Assembly: GCF_040581485.1 (NCBI RefSeq)
Contig: NC_090129.1
Span: forward strand, 16,921,264-16,985,263
Direction of reading: 5' to 3'
From: Linepithema humile
Taxonomy: Eukaryota > Arthropoda > Insecta > Hymenoptera > Formicidae
Length of the DNA stretch: 64,000 nt
Position numbers and translations under genes: made by a program. Positions within the stretch are counted from its first letter, which is position 1. Each line of letters starts with the position of its first letter. The notes under the pieces are model-generated. The model did not search any database, had not been told where the DNA came from, and was given only the letters and a program-made list of their open reading frames with translations. Below, in pieces: positions 13,756-24,849 of this stretch.

Positions 13756-15303
13756 TATATGAAAAATCTCAATATGTCAATAGAATAAACTTCTATAATT
13801 TCTAAACATAAAAAACAACAATTATTCAGAAGCGTCAATATAGTGTAAAAGGTCACATAAAAATTTCAAAATCGCAAATCTTTGTAATAACTACAAAATA
13901 TATTATATTAGGCCATACAAGTGCGCGATTTTTCCTTCTCTCAATTCTAAATTCTTTCTAAATCTTTTTACTTTAAAATTCTCTTGAAAAATTATATTCA
14001 AAAGTTTTTGTTTTACTTGACTGTACTTTCCACACATAAATGACGATATAGGTTTACACGTACACTACTATAACATTGACGCTTGCAGATTATTCAATGT
14101 AAAATGGCTTGCGCAAAAAATAAAAAATATAAGTTTATCTTATAAAACTAAACCGTAAGATGTACGCGCCAAGCGTGACAACGACAAGTATCGCACGGCA
14201 ACGAACAGTTTGATCACTCTTAATCAAGAATTAATGAAAAGAGCAATTGATGGAACTAGAAATACTGATCTGACAAAGTATTATATAGGTAAACTGAAAA
14301 GCGCTCTTTTATCCCATGGTGATTCAGAAAAATGTACCCTTTCTATTTACTTCCATCTTATACACGTATCCCTTCTGATCTGCGTGAAGAACGGACTTTA
14401 CGGGATCGTCCGCGGTAGATTTATTCGCCGCTGCTTCTTGCGCAATTCTTACAAGTGCGTTTCTCTTCGAAGATTCGAGGGATAAAATTATACGAGAGAG
14501 AGAAGATCGGCATCCATTACTCAGTTAAACGGAGATAAAAGGAACCGCTGGATGAACTATCTGCTGCGTGCGATCCTCCACTTAGGAAAATACAATTGGA
14601 TGGTCGAAATAAATTTTCACAGTCACTCGCGGATCGATCCTCTAACGTCGTTCTTTTTCACAGTATTTGTTTCTCGAAGTTAGAACCGACGATGTCAGTA
14701 TATCACGGGAGTTTACTTCAAGTTCGACTCGGCTAAAGCGGAAAGATACAGGTACTCGATAAAGTAAAGGAACGGGCTCTTCCGGATGCTGCCGAAAGCA
14801 AGAATGATTGTCGATTATAGTGAACTACAAACCACGGCGCGCTAAAGAGAGTTTTTACTGTCGATCGTGAATTTTTATCATATATATAGTATGTAAAAAA
14901 GTGTCAACTGTTACATTTATTTTTTTACAATAAGTAATATTTTTTAATCATCTTAAGATGTTTAATAAATAAAACATTTTCTGCTTTTGCGTAAACAAGT
15001 AAATGAATTTCCAAATAATTGAGTGTGTTAACGACGTTACACTTTTCCGCGCAGCACAGCTCTTTAAATACTTTTTGTAAAATTGACGGGACTATTCGTC
15101 TAATTGTAAGTAGAAACAGAAATTTATGTTTTCTAGGAGAAAAATCACTGTCCAACTTGCTCAATATCAAACAACTTCACCTGTATCCAGCATCGATCGC
15201 ATTTGTCGGTCACTAGAAGGAGATGTCTCTCTCGCCGGAAATCTCCGCGAGCGAGTCAACAAGAAGAAGGACACGGGTCGCAGCAAGAGTGAACAACAGC
15301 GAT

Positions 15304-15343
<40 letters not shown>

Positions 15344-16035
15344 AGAGAGAGAGAGAAAGGGGAAATCAGACTCCCGAGCCGAATCAGCGTTTATCGCCCC
15401 AACAAGGCCGGCTTTTAATAGGCCGCTTGAAAACTCGGCGAAATAATCCGGCCGACGGGGATGTCAGCCGAGGGTTTTAGAGAAGGCAACGAGCCAGAGG
15501 GGTGACTGCCAACCCTCCGAGGCCGCGTGACAATACCTTACGGTTCGATGCACTCTCGGTTTCGGGATCGACAAGTTTGAATCCGAATGGTGGCGCGATG
15601 CGGTATCGCGCATATGCAACGGGAAACGCGTTCTCTGTTTAAACTAGACACGTGGCTCCGTTTTACGTGGTCGTAGAGTGGTGCTGGCAACCGTTTGTGT
15701 GTGCGCGCCGGCCTTTGAAAATCAAAATCAAATACATTATTCCAGGCTCGGTCGACGCCCGCGGGGTCTTCCTATTGTTAGTCGCTGTCAGCCCAGAAGT
15801 GATCGCACGACTTTATTGGCTGACTAACAATGCCACCGCCATCTCCGTTGTAACACTTTTCTAATTAAGTATCTTGGAGAATCGAGATGTCTCGCCAAAC
15901 TTTATATACGTAATCCAAACGAGAATTGATTCCATTTGAAATGCTGTCGTCTTGATCCTTGCTTTTTAAATAAAGAAATACAATTATGTTATAGTATGAT
16001 CGATAAATAATATAAAAATGTTTGAGAAATAAATA
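13756..16035. other. Gene-free stretch with GC-rich block and GA repeat
   Basis: AT-rich to about 14150, then mixed composition. From 15220 to 15860 it becomes CpG-rich and contains a GA microsatellite. Open frames here (for example 14210-14485 and 15223-15480) are unlike known proteins, and the latter is largely translated GA repeat. Confidence 0.45.
15309..15357. repeat. GA microsatellite
   Basis: Nearly uninterrupted AG dinucleotides with a short A-rich interruption. Translation gives an artificial ERERER stretch. Confidence 0.9.
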
Positions 16036-16037
16036 TA

Positions 16038-16426
16038 CACTCACCCGAAAAAAAAAGCGGTACACTGAAAATGTGGGAAAAATTCATCAAATTTCAACTG
16101 ACGATAACTTCGTAAATAATAAAGATAGAAAGTTCTATAAAATATGGAAATGAAGCTAAAAATCTCTACTTTAAGAATCAATTTATTTCAATGTTGCAAA
16201 ATAAATTTATTGAAAATGGCGGATGACAAAGCGCGAGCATGCAAAATTGAAAAATAATGGTTCGAGTTTGCGACGGTGCACGGTATAAACAAAAAATTGT
16301 AGCTTATTGGGATCAAAAGCGTACGAAAGTACAGAGTCTCCTCTTTAAAATGCTTTTTTATGCATCTCGATACGATGATTTTTCGCCGAGAGATTCGCAT
16401 TTGAAGAAAAGGCAGATTCTTACTTC
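16038..16426 (+). repeat. Left terminal inverted repeat of the Tc1-type element
   Basis: Reads inwards from CACTCACCCG and ends GGCAGATTCTTACTTC; the reverse complement is at the other end of the element. The transposase sequence begins only after a further partial inverted copy. Confidence 0.9.
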
Positions 16427-16584
16427 AAATGCGAATCTCTCAGCGAAAAATCATCGTATCGAGATGCATAAAAAAGCATTTTAAAGAGGAGACTCTGTAC
16501 TTTCGTACGCTTTTGATCCCAATAAGCTACAATTTTTTGTTTATACCGTGCACCGTCGCAAACTCGAACCATTATTTTTTCAAT
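16427..16584 (-). repeat. Internal third copy of the inner terminal repeat, head-to-head with the left repeat
   Basis: Directly after the left repeat the sequence turns back: these bases are the reverse complement of about 16246-16403 and match the inner half of the right repeat in the same orientation. With the left repeat they form an almost spacer-free hairpin. Such a structure could come from template switching during repair of a transposition break; that mechanism is inference. Confidence 0.85.
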
Positions 16585-16786
16585 CAATTGTTTTGCATCC
16601 GAAGGAGATGTCTGCAGATCTTTTGTGATTTCTTCGCCCTGACTTTTTGTTTATGCTCGACCGCACATTGCGAGAAGAGTGCTTGATTTCTCTTGATCTT
16701 TTTCTTTCGAGACGCGTTACTTATTCGTACGACTTCGTCAAAGTAAACAATAATTAATCTTTTCGCATTGAAATTATTGGTCAATT

Positions 16787-17419
16787 ATGGCGACGATAAG
16801 TCCTGAAAAAGCTGCTCAAGTTGTAGCGTTAATTGAAGATGGGAGAAGTCGAAGGTACGTTGCTGAGGCACTTGATTTATCAGTGTCAATCGTGCAACGT
16901 GCTTATGCTAGGTACTTGGAGACTAATTCTGTCCAAAGAAGACCTGGTTCGGGACGTCCTCGTTGTACGAATGAAAACGATGACCGATTTATTGTTTTAA
17001 ATTCATTAAGAGACAGACATCGAACGGCTGTTCAAATTCGAAACAATTTAAGAGATGTCCGCGAATGTAATGTATCCGTTGACACTATTCGAAACAGATT
17101 AGCGGAACACGGTCTTTTTCCGCGCAGGCCAGCAAATGTACCTTCGCTTATGCGTCGCCATCGCGTAACTCGACTCAATTTTGCTGTCGAGCATGCAGGC
17201 TGGACATATGCAGAATGGAGTACCGTTCTTTTTAGCGACGAATCTCGTTTTTGTCTGTATTCTTCAGACGGACGAGAACGAGTATACCGTCGCGTTGGAG
17301 AACGATTTGCAGACTGTACTGTAAGTGAGAGGCCTAGAAGTAAGAATCTGCCTTTTTCTTCAAATGCGAATCTCTCGGCGAAAAATCATCGTATCGAGAT
17401 GCATAAAAAAGCATTTTAA
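16787..17419 (+). pseudogene. Tc1-type transposase, 3' half missing
   Basis: Begins at an ATG about 200 bases inside the internal repeat. Residues 1-50 and about 65-120 look like the two helix-turn-helix DNA-binding units of Tc1 transposases, joined by a GRPR motif at 56-59. The first catalytic aspartate is D151 in the family motif VLFSDESRF. At about residue 184 the frame runs straight into the right terminal repeat, so the last 26 residues are translated repeat. The second Asp and the third acidic residue of the DD-E/D triad are absent; family members are usually about 340 residues long. The remaining N-terminal part has no stop or frameshift. If expressed it could bind the element ends but not cut, so it might act as an inhibitor; that is speculation. 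Confidence 0.85.
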
Positions 17420-17725
17420 AGAGGAGACTCTGTACTTTCGTACGCTTTTGATCCCAATAAGCTACAATTTTTTGTTTATACCGTGCACCGTCGCAAACTC
17501 GAACCATTATTTTTCAATTTTGCATGCTCGCGCTTTGTCATCCGCCATTTTCAATAAATTTATTTTGCAACATTGAAATAAATTGATTCTTAAAGTAGAG
17601 ATTTTTAGCTTCATTTCCATATTTTATAGAACTTTCTATCTTTATTATTTACGAAGTTATCGTCAGTTGAAATTTGATGAATTTTTCCCACATTTTCAGT
17701 GTACCGCTTTTTTTTCGGGTGAGTG
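17337..17725 (-). repeat. Right terminal inverted repeat of the Tc1-type element
   Basis: Reverse complement of the left repeat, ending CGGGTGAGTG before the TA target. Its inner edge interrupts the transposase reading frame. Confidence 0.9.
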
Positions 17726-17784
17726 TAGAATAAATAAAATATAATATATAATACCAATAATCGACGTAAACCATAATTAAAATA

Positions 17785-17786
<2 letters not shown>

Positions 17787-17834
<48 letters not shown>
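17787..17834. repeat. TA microsatellite
   Basis: About 24 TA dinucleotides, starting 60 bases beyond the right end of the Tc1-type element. Confidence 0.9.
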
Positions 17835-17838
<4 letters not shown>

Positions 17839-18267
17839 GCAAACAAAATATACTCATTAACAATACATGCTTATTTAAAATTGTAATTTAGTTTCCAATA
17901 ATTGTTAAATTTTATAGCTAAATATTCGCACAGTAAATATAAAATGTTTAGAAATTTATTAGCAACAATATAATTTTGTCATATCTGTATTATATATACT
18001 ACATATTTAAATAATAATCTTCAGTGGGATAATAATAGAATTTTAATTACCTTGTCAAATTTGTTCCCATTCTGCGCTGATTACAATGCCACAAATACAT
18101 TTTTACTCATTCAATTATGAGATTGTTACAAATTTATCAGCAGAGGTATACAAATTAATTATACAATTAAATATTATTATTACATTTTAAAGTCTCTTGT
18201 CACAAGACAACAGCATTACTTTCGTTTAAAGCAATGTCCACTTGAAATAAATACCACTTTAAATTCC

Positions 18268-18268
<1 letters not shown>

Positions 18269-18329
<61 letters not shown>
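18269..18329. repeat. GA microsatellite
   Basis: About 30 uninterrupted AG dinucleotides followed by a purine-rich tail. Confidence 0.95.
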
Positions 18330-18332
<3 letters not shown>

Positions 18333-18539
18333 GAAAAAAAGGGGGGAGAAGAGAAGTAAATGCTATCAATTAAATATACACATATTGTCGCTTAATGCGA
18401 AAGCGGAATTGATTTCAGCGAGCGCGGCAAGAAATTACACGTACATCTAATACGTAACACTAGGTAACATCGAGCAGGCATTCCATCGCAAGTCCATTAT
18501 CATATGGCAGACTTGGCAATCCTCCCACGTTGCTCTGCG

Positions 18540-18960
18540 GCTGAATTGCGAGGTCGGCTTCCCGGCCGCCGCCGCCGCCGCCGCCGCCGCGGCAAGATAC
18601 GACTCTCGCTCCCGCCGCTCCGGTAACGCACAAAAAGACGCTCTGAATGGAAACTTCGCGGCATTAGGGGACAATTGGGCCCTCCGTCGTCACGTTATTA
18701 TTCCCGCCACCGTCGCGGAGACCGGAGCACTCCTGAAATTGCTAGAATTTATGGACTCGGTGAGAGAAGAGCGGAGCGAGCGAGCGAGCTCGGCGAACTT
18801 TTCTCTTTTCGGACGACGCTTATGGCCCTCTTTTTCGACCATCCGACGAATCCGCGTCGTCTTCTCGCTTTAACTTTGAAGACGAATGATCTCTGTCCAC
18901 GAAGCAACGATCATGTTGAGAAAATGGCGGGTAACTCGTCCTCAGCCTCTCATAATGTCA
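18540..18960. other. CpG-rich block with a GCC triplet repeat
   Basis: GC-rich and CpG-rich compared with its flanks, with about nine GCC triplets at 18564-18591. A poly-alanine stretch appears on translation, but several overlapping frames are open and none resembles a known protein. It could be a regulatory element or an untranslated exon; composition alone does not decide. Confidence 0.35.
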
Positions 18961-21900
18961 AGTTTTCTAAGAAATCTTGAGATTTATTAATTTCTTTTAA
19001 ATTTGTATTTCTTCGTAAATTATGGTTTGCATTCATTTTTTTATTCAGAAATTGTTTAATTTAAGTTTTAACATTTATTATAAACATTTGCAATTTTTTT
19101 AATATTTAAAATGACAAATTAATAGTAGAAAGCTAAGTATTTATTACGAACAAAGGGATATTAACGTTTACTGTTTACTCGATGGAATTATTTAATACGC
19201 AAACTTTTATAAAGAATTGAACTGTTGCTACAATCTGATTCCTTCCGTTTTTTCCCTGTTAATCGGCCGACGTCAACTTTCGACTATTCTTAAGTACTTC
19301 GGAACTCCTCTTATTGAGCATGATTTGAATTGTGCAATTCGCCATAACGCGCGGGTATCGGTGTGCGGGCCGGTTTATAAGCCGCTCTTCGGCTCGAAGA
19401 ACTTTTACGAGGACGAGTAACGATAATGCGACAGTGGTAGCGGGTGTTCGAAAGAAGGAGAACAGCAGTTTTGATACTTAAGTTGTTGTCGCCGAGGAAG
19501 GCCCTTGAGGATTCGCCTTGACGGCCGTTCTCCACCGATACCTCGAGATTCGTTTGTTGTATGTGTGTTTGTACAGTATTAAAACTTGAAACTCTCGCCC
19601 GGTGCGCCACCGAAGAGAGAGAAAGAGAGAGAGAGAGAGAGAGCTTTAAGCTGCCTCTCCCTCGTGCTCTGAAAGTTCTCGCTGTCCTCCTTTCGATATT
19701 TATGCTGCGCGTATTTCGAGAGCTTTTGTCCGCACAAGCAAAACTGCAAAGCTCATTGGGCTAGTCAAACACATTTATCAATGTCGCAGCCGGTCTACGC
19801 TTTATATTCGCGACAGTAATGTACACGGGATATATTTCGTCGCGACGAAATTGTGAACGGCGTTATCATTTGCGGCGGAAGGGCGCGAGAGCTATTCTAG
19901 GCTAATGTCCATGATTAGTATTTGCATATGCGATGAGAATACATCATCATCGTTAGTTAAAAGCTACTCAGCCATTTCAGCTAACTGTAAAGCTATTTGA
20001 ACATTTCGACGCGGAGAAAATTTTATATTAAGTTGTAATGCAAGCTCAAATCACATTTTACTATATTTTTTATTATTGATGGACCGATAATGATATTCTA
20101 TTGTAAGATATATTGCAGTATAACACAGTTTCAAACAAACACTGTAAAAATTACATTGCTTTATTGTTTTTAAAAAATGGCAGTAGAATTTACACTTATA
20201 ATTCCTTCATAGTCCACGGCTAGTAATTTTCGACATATAAAATTGTCTTTGTAGATAAATTGACATTTCCATCTACGGAAACTGAACAATTGAAAGGGTT
20301 GCGAGAAAATCGTAAATAATTATACAAGTCTAAATCTATTTGTGCAGCATATTGGAATAAAATTTCAAGTGAAACACAAAATAGATAAGTTTTAAAGAAA
20401 TCAAATTCTAAGCTTTTAAGAAGAAAATACATTAGTTTTACAAAGTTTTATTACAAGCATAGCAAACAAAGATATTTTATGATTATCAATTAGCAAGCTG
20501 TATTGTTGCTGTATAGTTATTAAAACATTAAATACACGATAAATAATTAAAATTCACGGGATGGTTTTTATTAATGCGCTCTCAATTACCGTAAAATTAC
20601 ATTTTCCTAGCGCTTAATCGTCTGAATCCGCACAATTAGGTCGCCGGCACCAATGATCCGTTAAATTTCCAATATACAACTTATATTGATATATCTGCAA
20701 GCCAGAGCGGAAAACGATCGGTTAATAGGACTCCGTCGTAACAAACAACTTTTAAAAAATGGATCTTTCGACCAAATTACGGGCTAGCTAAAACTTCACT
20801 AATTACTCGAATTCGCTTCTGACCCCGTTCAATCTGTTCACTAATGTTTGTAATCAATATTTGAATTTATCTCAAATTGCCTCGAAATTATCTCAAATAA
20901 TCAAAATAGTAACGTCAGAAATGTGTTAATATGCGAGAACGCATAGAAACAGTTAAAAAAATATTGTAGCGATAAAAGTATAACAAAATTTATCTCAACT
21001 AATATACAATAAAATTCAAATGTGATGTTTGGAAAAAGAAATAACAGAAAACAGAATAGTAGCTGCGTGCATCGACAATTTTGTATCGATATCACTACTT
21101 TATATTGATTGACAATAAATTTTTTGTTCCTCGACATCTGCGCTTTAGTTCTTGTAGCCGTTTTCTGTTATTATTTTGTTATTACAGAATTATATATCAC
21201 TATTGTAATGTTTGCAAATTATGAATTGGATTTGAAAACTTGATGAAAGAAATAAAAGATACATTTAATTAATCCTTCAATACTGCCACAGAAAATAATA
21301 AACAGAATGAAGCCAAAAACAAGATTAAATTTCAATTCGTCGCATTAATTTTACTATCCTGACAAATTTTGCTGCATTAAAATTTTTCAATGTCGGTATT
21401 TCTACTGCCACTATTAATGTATTGTTAAATTACAGTCAATAATACTGTTTTATTTCTTTAGATTTTTGAATTAAAATATTTAACCATTGTTACTTCAATA
21501 TTTCTGTTCGATAGTAATGTAGTTACATTGCTTTTTTTCGGTTCAGCCATGAATTTTATTTGTGGCGCGTATTTATTTTTTTTATTATCACATTGTGTGT
21601 GTTTCGAAATAACGTATTGCTTGCGATATGCCGTTAATATTATATTCCGAGGTTTTTCCGTGAAACTGGCCTTTCCCGGCGCGTATTTTTCTGGCAATAT
21701 TTCTGCACGAGAATCGGAGGTTATGGGTTCCGGAAGTGGGCACTACATTAAAGAAGGGTTGCTCACTTTCTTGCTCTCTCTCTCTCTTTTAGTCGTTCCC
21801 ATATTTATGGCTGGTGATCTATAGAGACCGCCCACGTTCATCCTGAAAAATCCGACGGGTAAGCGGATGCTAAGTAGCTCTCGAAACTAACTTAGCGCAA

Positions 21901-24183
21901 GAAAAGTTGAACGAACGTCTCCGTGTCGTAGAAGTACTTTTATCGATCGTTTGTGACTACAGAAAACTACGAAGATTTAACGGCGAACATTTGTGCCGTT
22001 GGTATATGTACGTAAATATGCAGATTTGACGCAAAAAATTTGCAAACAAGAAATTAAAAAAATTTTGGATAAGCTTTAGTTATAAGATTTAGTATATTTT
22101 TATTGATTTTATTAGAACATATTTTTGTATTCGTACATCAACATTCCATCAATTTTTGCGTTAAGAGTATGACGTCATTATACGATGAACGGTGTTTTTT
22201 GCAAATGTCAAAACGCGATAATTAAATTATATGTGAAATGCTGTGGAATCCATACAAAAATACAAAAATATGTCACTAAAAATATTTAAAACAACTCGAT
22301 TAATAATTTTTTTAAACTCTGCTTTTTTACCAATAAAGTAAAGTACTCTTTAATTTTATAACAATTAATAATAAATGGCAAGAGAAAAATGATCTCACGC
22401 TAGGATTTACTATCATTCTCGAATTGCAGACGACTCAAATTTTGACAAGCCTCGATTCCACCTGGCGAGCCACCGTTCGAAACGGAACGCATGTATTCAC
22501 GCGCCCCAGGAATCCCGTTTAATGAAATGTCAATACTCGCGACCTGGGTTTTAGTCTGGCAGCTTCCGCGTTACTGTCAAACCGGATTTGCGCTCACCAT
22601 AGTTTTGCCACTCTGTTTTGAGGACAAACGGCGAAGGCGGATTTATGAGTTGGCAGACGACGGCGATTGCAAGGAGAAAATGAAAGAGAGCAAGAGAGAG
22701 AGTGAGGGAGAGGGAGAGCGGCAGAAGGAGAGGGAGAAAGAGAGAGACAGCAAACTCGCTAAGACAATATTTCACAAACTTCTGTCTGTTGCTCGGTAGG
22801 ATTAAATAATGCAGATTGCAATTACAGAAAGCAATGCGAATTTGTCTCTGTCGTTACGTCACTTCCTCTCCTAGGAACGATTAAAGCGTAATGAAGTGAC
22901 ATCCGTTGGAATCGAAAATATCTCCTTCGAGACGCGTATTTTTCCTTCACAAAAATAGAGCGTGAAGGGGTCAAGTTTTTTTGATACAATTGGAATTTGA
23001 TTCAGATAGGATGATTCTTTAAATAGACACACATATCAAGTCTATTGTCTTCTAAAGGATACCTCAAGAGTATTAAGAAGCATTTTGACGCATTCATGCG
23101 ACAATATTGGTTAGATATTGAAATTATTTCTGTTTGATTAAGTAATGCAATGCAATTGTTTGTAAAAAATGTTAAAATATATTTAATTCAGATTTTATTT
23201 TCAACCTAATTTTTTGCTCATTTTTTCTTCCTTCCTTATTAATATAGAATTTTCATTGAAAAATTATTGTACGTCGATCTTATGTGAATCAATAATTCAT
23301 AACCAACGAGTTAAGAATTTTATTTCTTCTGCACTAGCAACCGTGGTCGGTTCTTCATGTATAATTTCTAATATACGACTTAAAATCTTGAAATTTGTAC
23401 ATATTCTGGTGTATAGCAGTTTTATTAAAAGCAACTTTATTGAATTGAAAAACTGTTTGAAGAAACATTCCGAAATGTAAAGCAATGTTACAAGACTGCG
23501 CAAGGACGCAACAAACATCCGTAATAAATATCTAAAAGCGAATATTGCAAGTAAAAAATACATTTCAAAAAAAGAATGAGCACATCTCCCCTCAAGGCAT
23601 TCGTCGATATTTTGCACCGAAAAGTTAAACCACATCAACGGGGAGAGTGCATCCTCGTTGAAAAGTGGGCGCAGGGGAGAGCAGGATGAAAGAACGGAGC
23701 TGTCTGCCTCGCGACGCGGAGCCCTTGAGGCTTCAGCCACGTTCTCCATCGCTTTTCTCTCTTCGTTTTCCTACATCCGTTCGATTCTCCCGTTCATCCC
23801 CCGAGGCTGCGTTACACGTGCGGGTGGATCGCGCGAGGGTGGGTTTGAAGGCGACGGCCATGGGAGCGGGGAGTTCGGAGAGGCTGAAAAGGTGGTCGGG
23901 AGACTCGCGCAAGAGTAACTGCTAGTAACAATGTTTTCTCACCCCTTTGCGTTTTAGCGGCGAAGGGAGAGAGCAGAGGGGACAAGAGGGTAGGCAGAGC
24001 ATGCCATCCACCCCCCTCCTCCACGCGCGCCGCTACTTCACGTAGGGCCGCGCTTGCTTATATACCCTCCGCAATCAATTTCGTCAATACCGCTTGTTGC
24101 GGACGGGGCACAAGGGGGGTAGAAAAGGGGGATGAAAAGAGGGTCGCCGTCTCGCCCACGGCTGCCTCTCTTCCTCCTCGTAC

Positions 24184-24360
24184 TTTCCTCACCCCTGGTC
24201 GTCCTACGAAAGGGGCTGTTGATGGATTTTTACGTTCGAGCGATGGCGCGACACCAAAGTCACCGAGATCTTTTGTTTTCACCTCTTGCTCGAGTTTTGA
24301 TTAAAGGTATTATGTGAGTAGCGCTGGAGCAACGAGGTTGTAAATTAAGAGTGAAGAGAA
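24184..24360 (+). repeat. Diverged direct repeat, first copy
   Basis: Contains a segment around GGGGCTGTTGATGG that lines up with 24688-24840 about 500 bases downstream. Translating both in the matching frame gives a shared GKGL..DFYV...HQS pattern. This copy is the more GC-rich. No known family is recognised. Confidence 0.45.
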
Positions 24361-24687
24361 GGGTCGTTAAGATGATCCATTGTGATTAAGTCGTCGAGTA
24401 TAGATATTTTGCCAAACCACAGAATAATAATTATATTAATTATGCATTGTAATTATTAGAACCGGTAAAACAAACAAGAAATCGTTTCTTGTTTATTTTC
24501 GTAGATAGCGAAGGTATTAAACGGAAATATGTTAGTATCAAAGTTTGTGTGAAAAATTTCTTTATTATTATATATAAGATTCGACACTTTCGGTGTAATA
24601 AAAAATTTTTTTCCCTTTAAAAGTAATTAATATCCAGAATTGTTTTGGTCTTTTTACAGAAATTACCCTTTGTTTTCGGTGTTTTAT

Positions 24688-24840
24688 CCCTTCTATGTTT
24701 TCCTCGGAAAGGGTCTAGTGATAGATTTTTATGTTTGTGCTGCAGAGCATCAATCTCTTTTGTTTCCTTCTTTTGCACTTTTATACACCCTTATGCGAAT
24801 TCACTTACGCTACATTCAGATTGTGAATTAAAAGTAACTA
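24688..24840 (+). repeat. Diverged direct repeat, second copy
   Basis: AT-richer partner of the preceding repeat; many differences are C to T or G to A. Homology appears to continue through a TTGTGAATTAAAAGT stretch, matching TTGTAAATTAAGAGT in the first copy. Confidence 0.45.
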
Positions 24841-24849
24841 TTTTGAAAA

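Larger units (their letters stand above)
16038..17725 (+). mobile_element. Rearranged Tc1-type transposon with 389-bp terminal inverted repeats
   Basis: The ends are CACTCACCCG and CGGGTGAGTG, with TA directly outside each (16036-16037 and 17726-17727), as expected for the Tc1/mariner superfamily. The terminal inverted repeats are unusually long (16038-16426 and 17337-17725) and differ by only a few substitutions and one-base length changes in homopolymers. Between them lie a third, internal copy of the inner part of the repeat and the 5' part of a transposase gene whose 3' half is gone. As it stands the element cannot encode a complete transposase. The near identity of its ends suggests it is not very old. 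Confidence 0.9.
17840..24180. other. Gene-free stretch with microsatellites and CpG-rich patches
   Basis: AT-rich DNA alternates with CpG-rich patches at about 18540-18960, 19250-19400, 19790-19880 and 23650-24060. Purine-rich tracts near 19610-19640 and 22670-22750 produce long but repetitive frames. I examined the larger frames (for example 22491-22799 and 23297-23749) and saw no domain or splice structure that would make any of them a gene. Confidence 0.45.

Noticed and set aside
15223..15480. 85-codon frame with an ERERER stretch
   Set aside because: Mostly translated GA microsatellite.
16257..16686. Frames of 75 and 85 codons repeated again near 17.4 kb
   Set aside because: These are the terminal inverted repeats of the Tc1-type element read in different frames.
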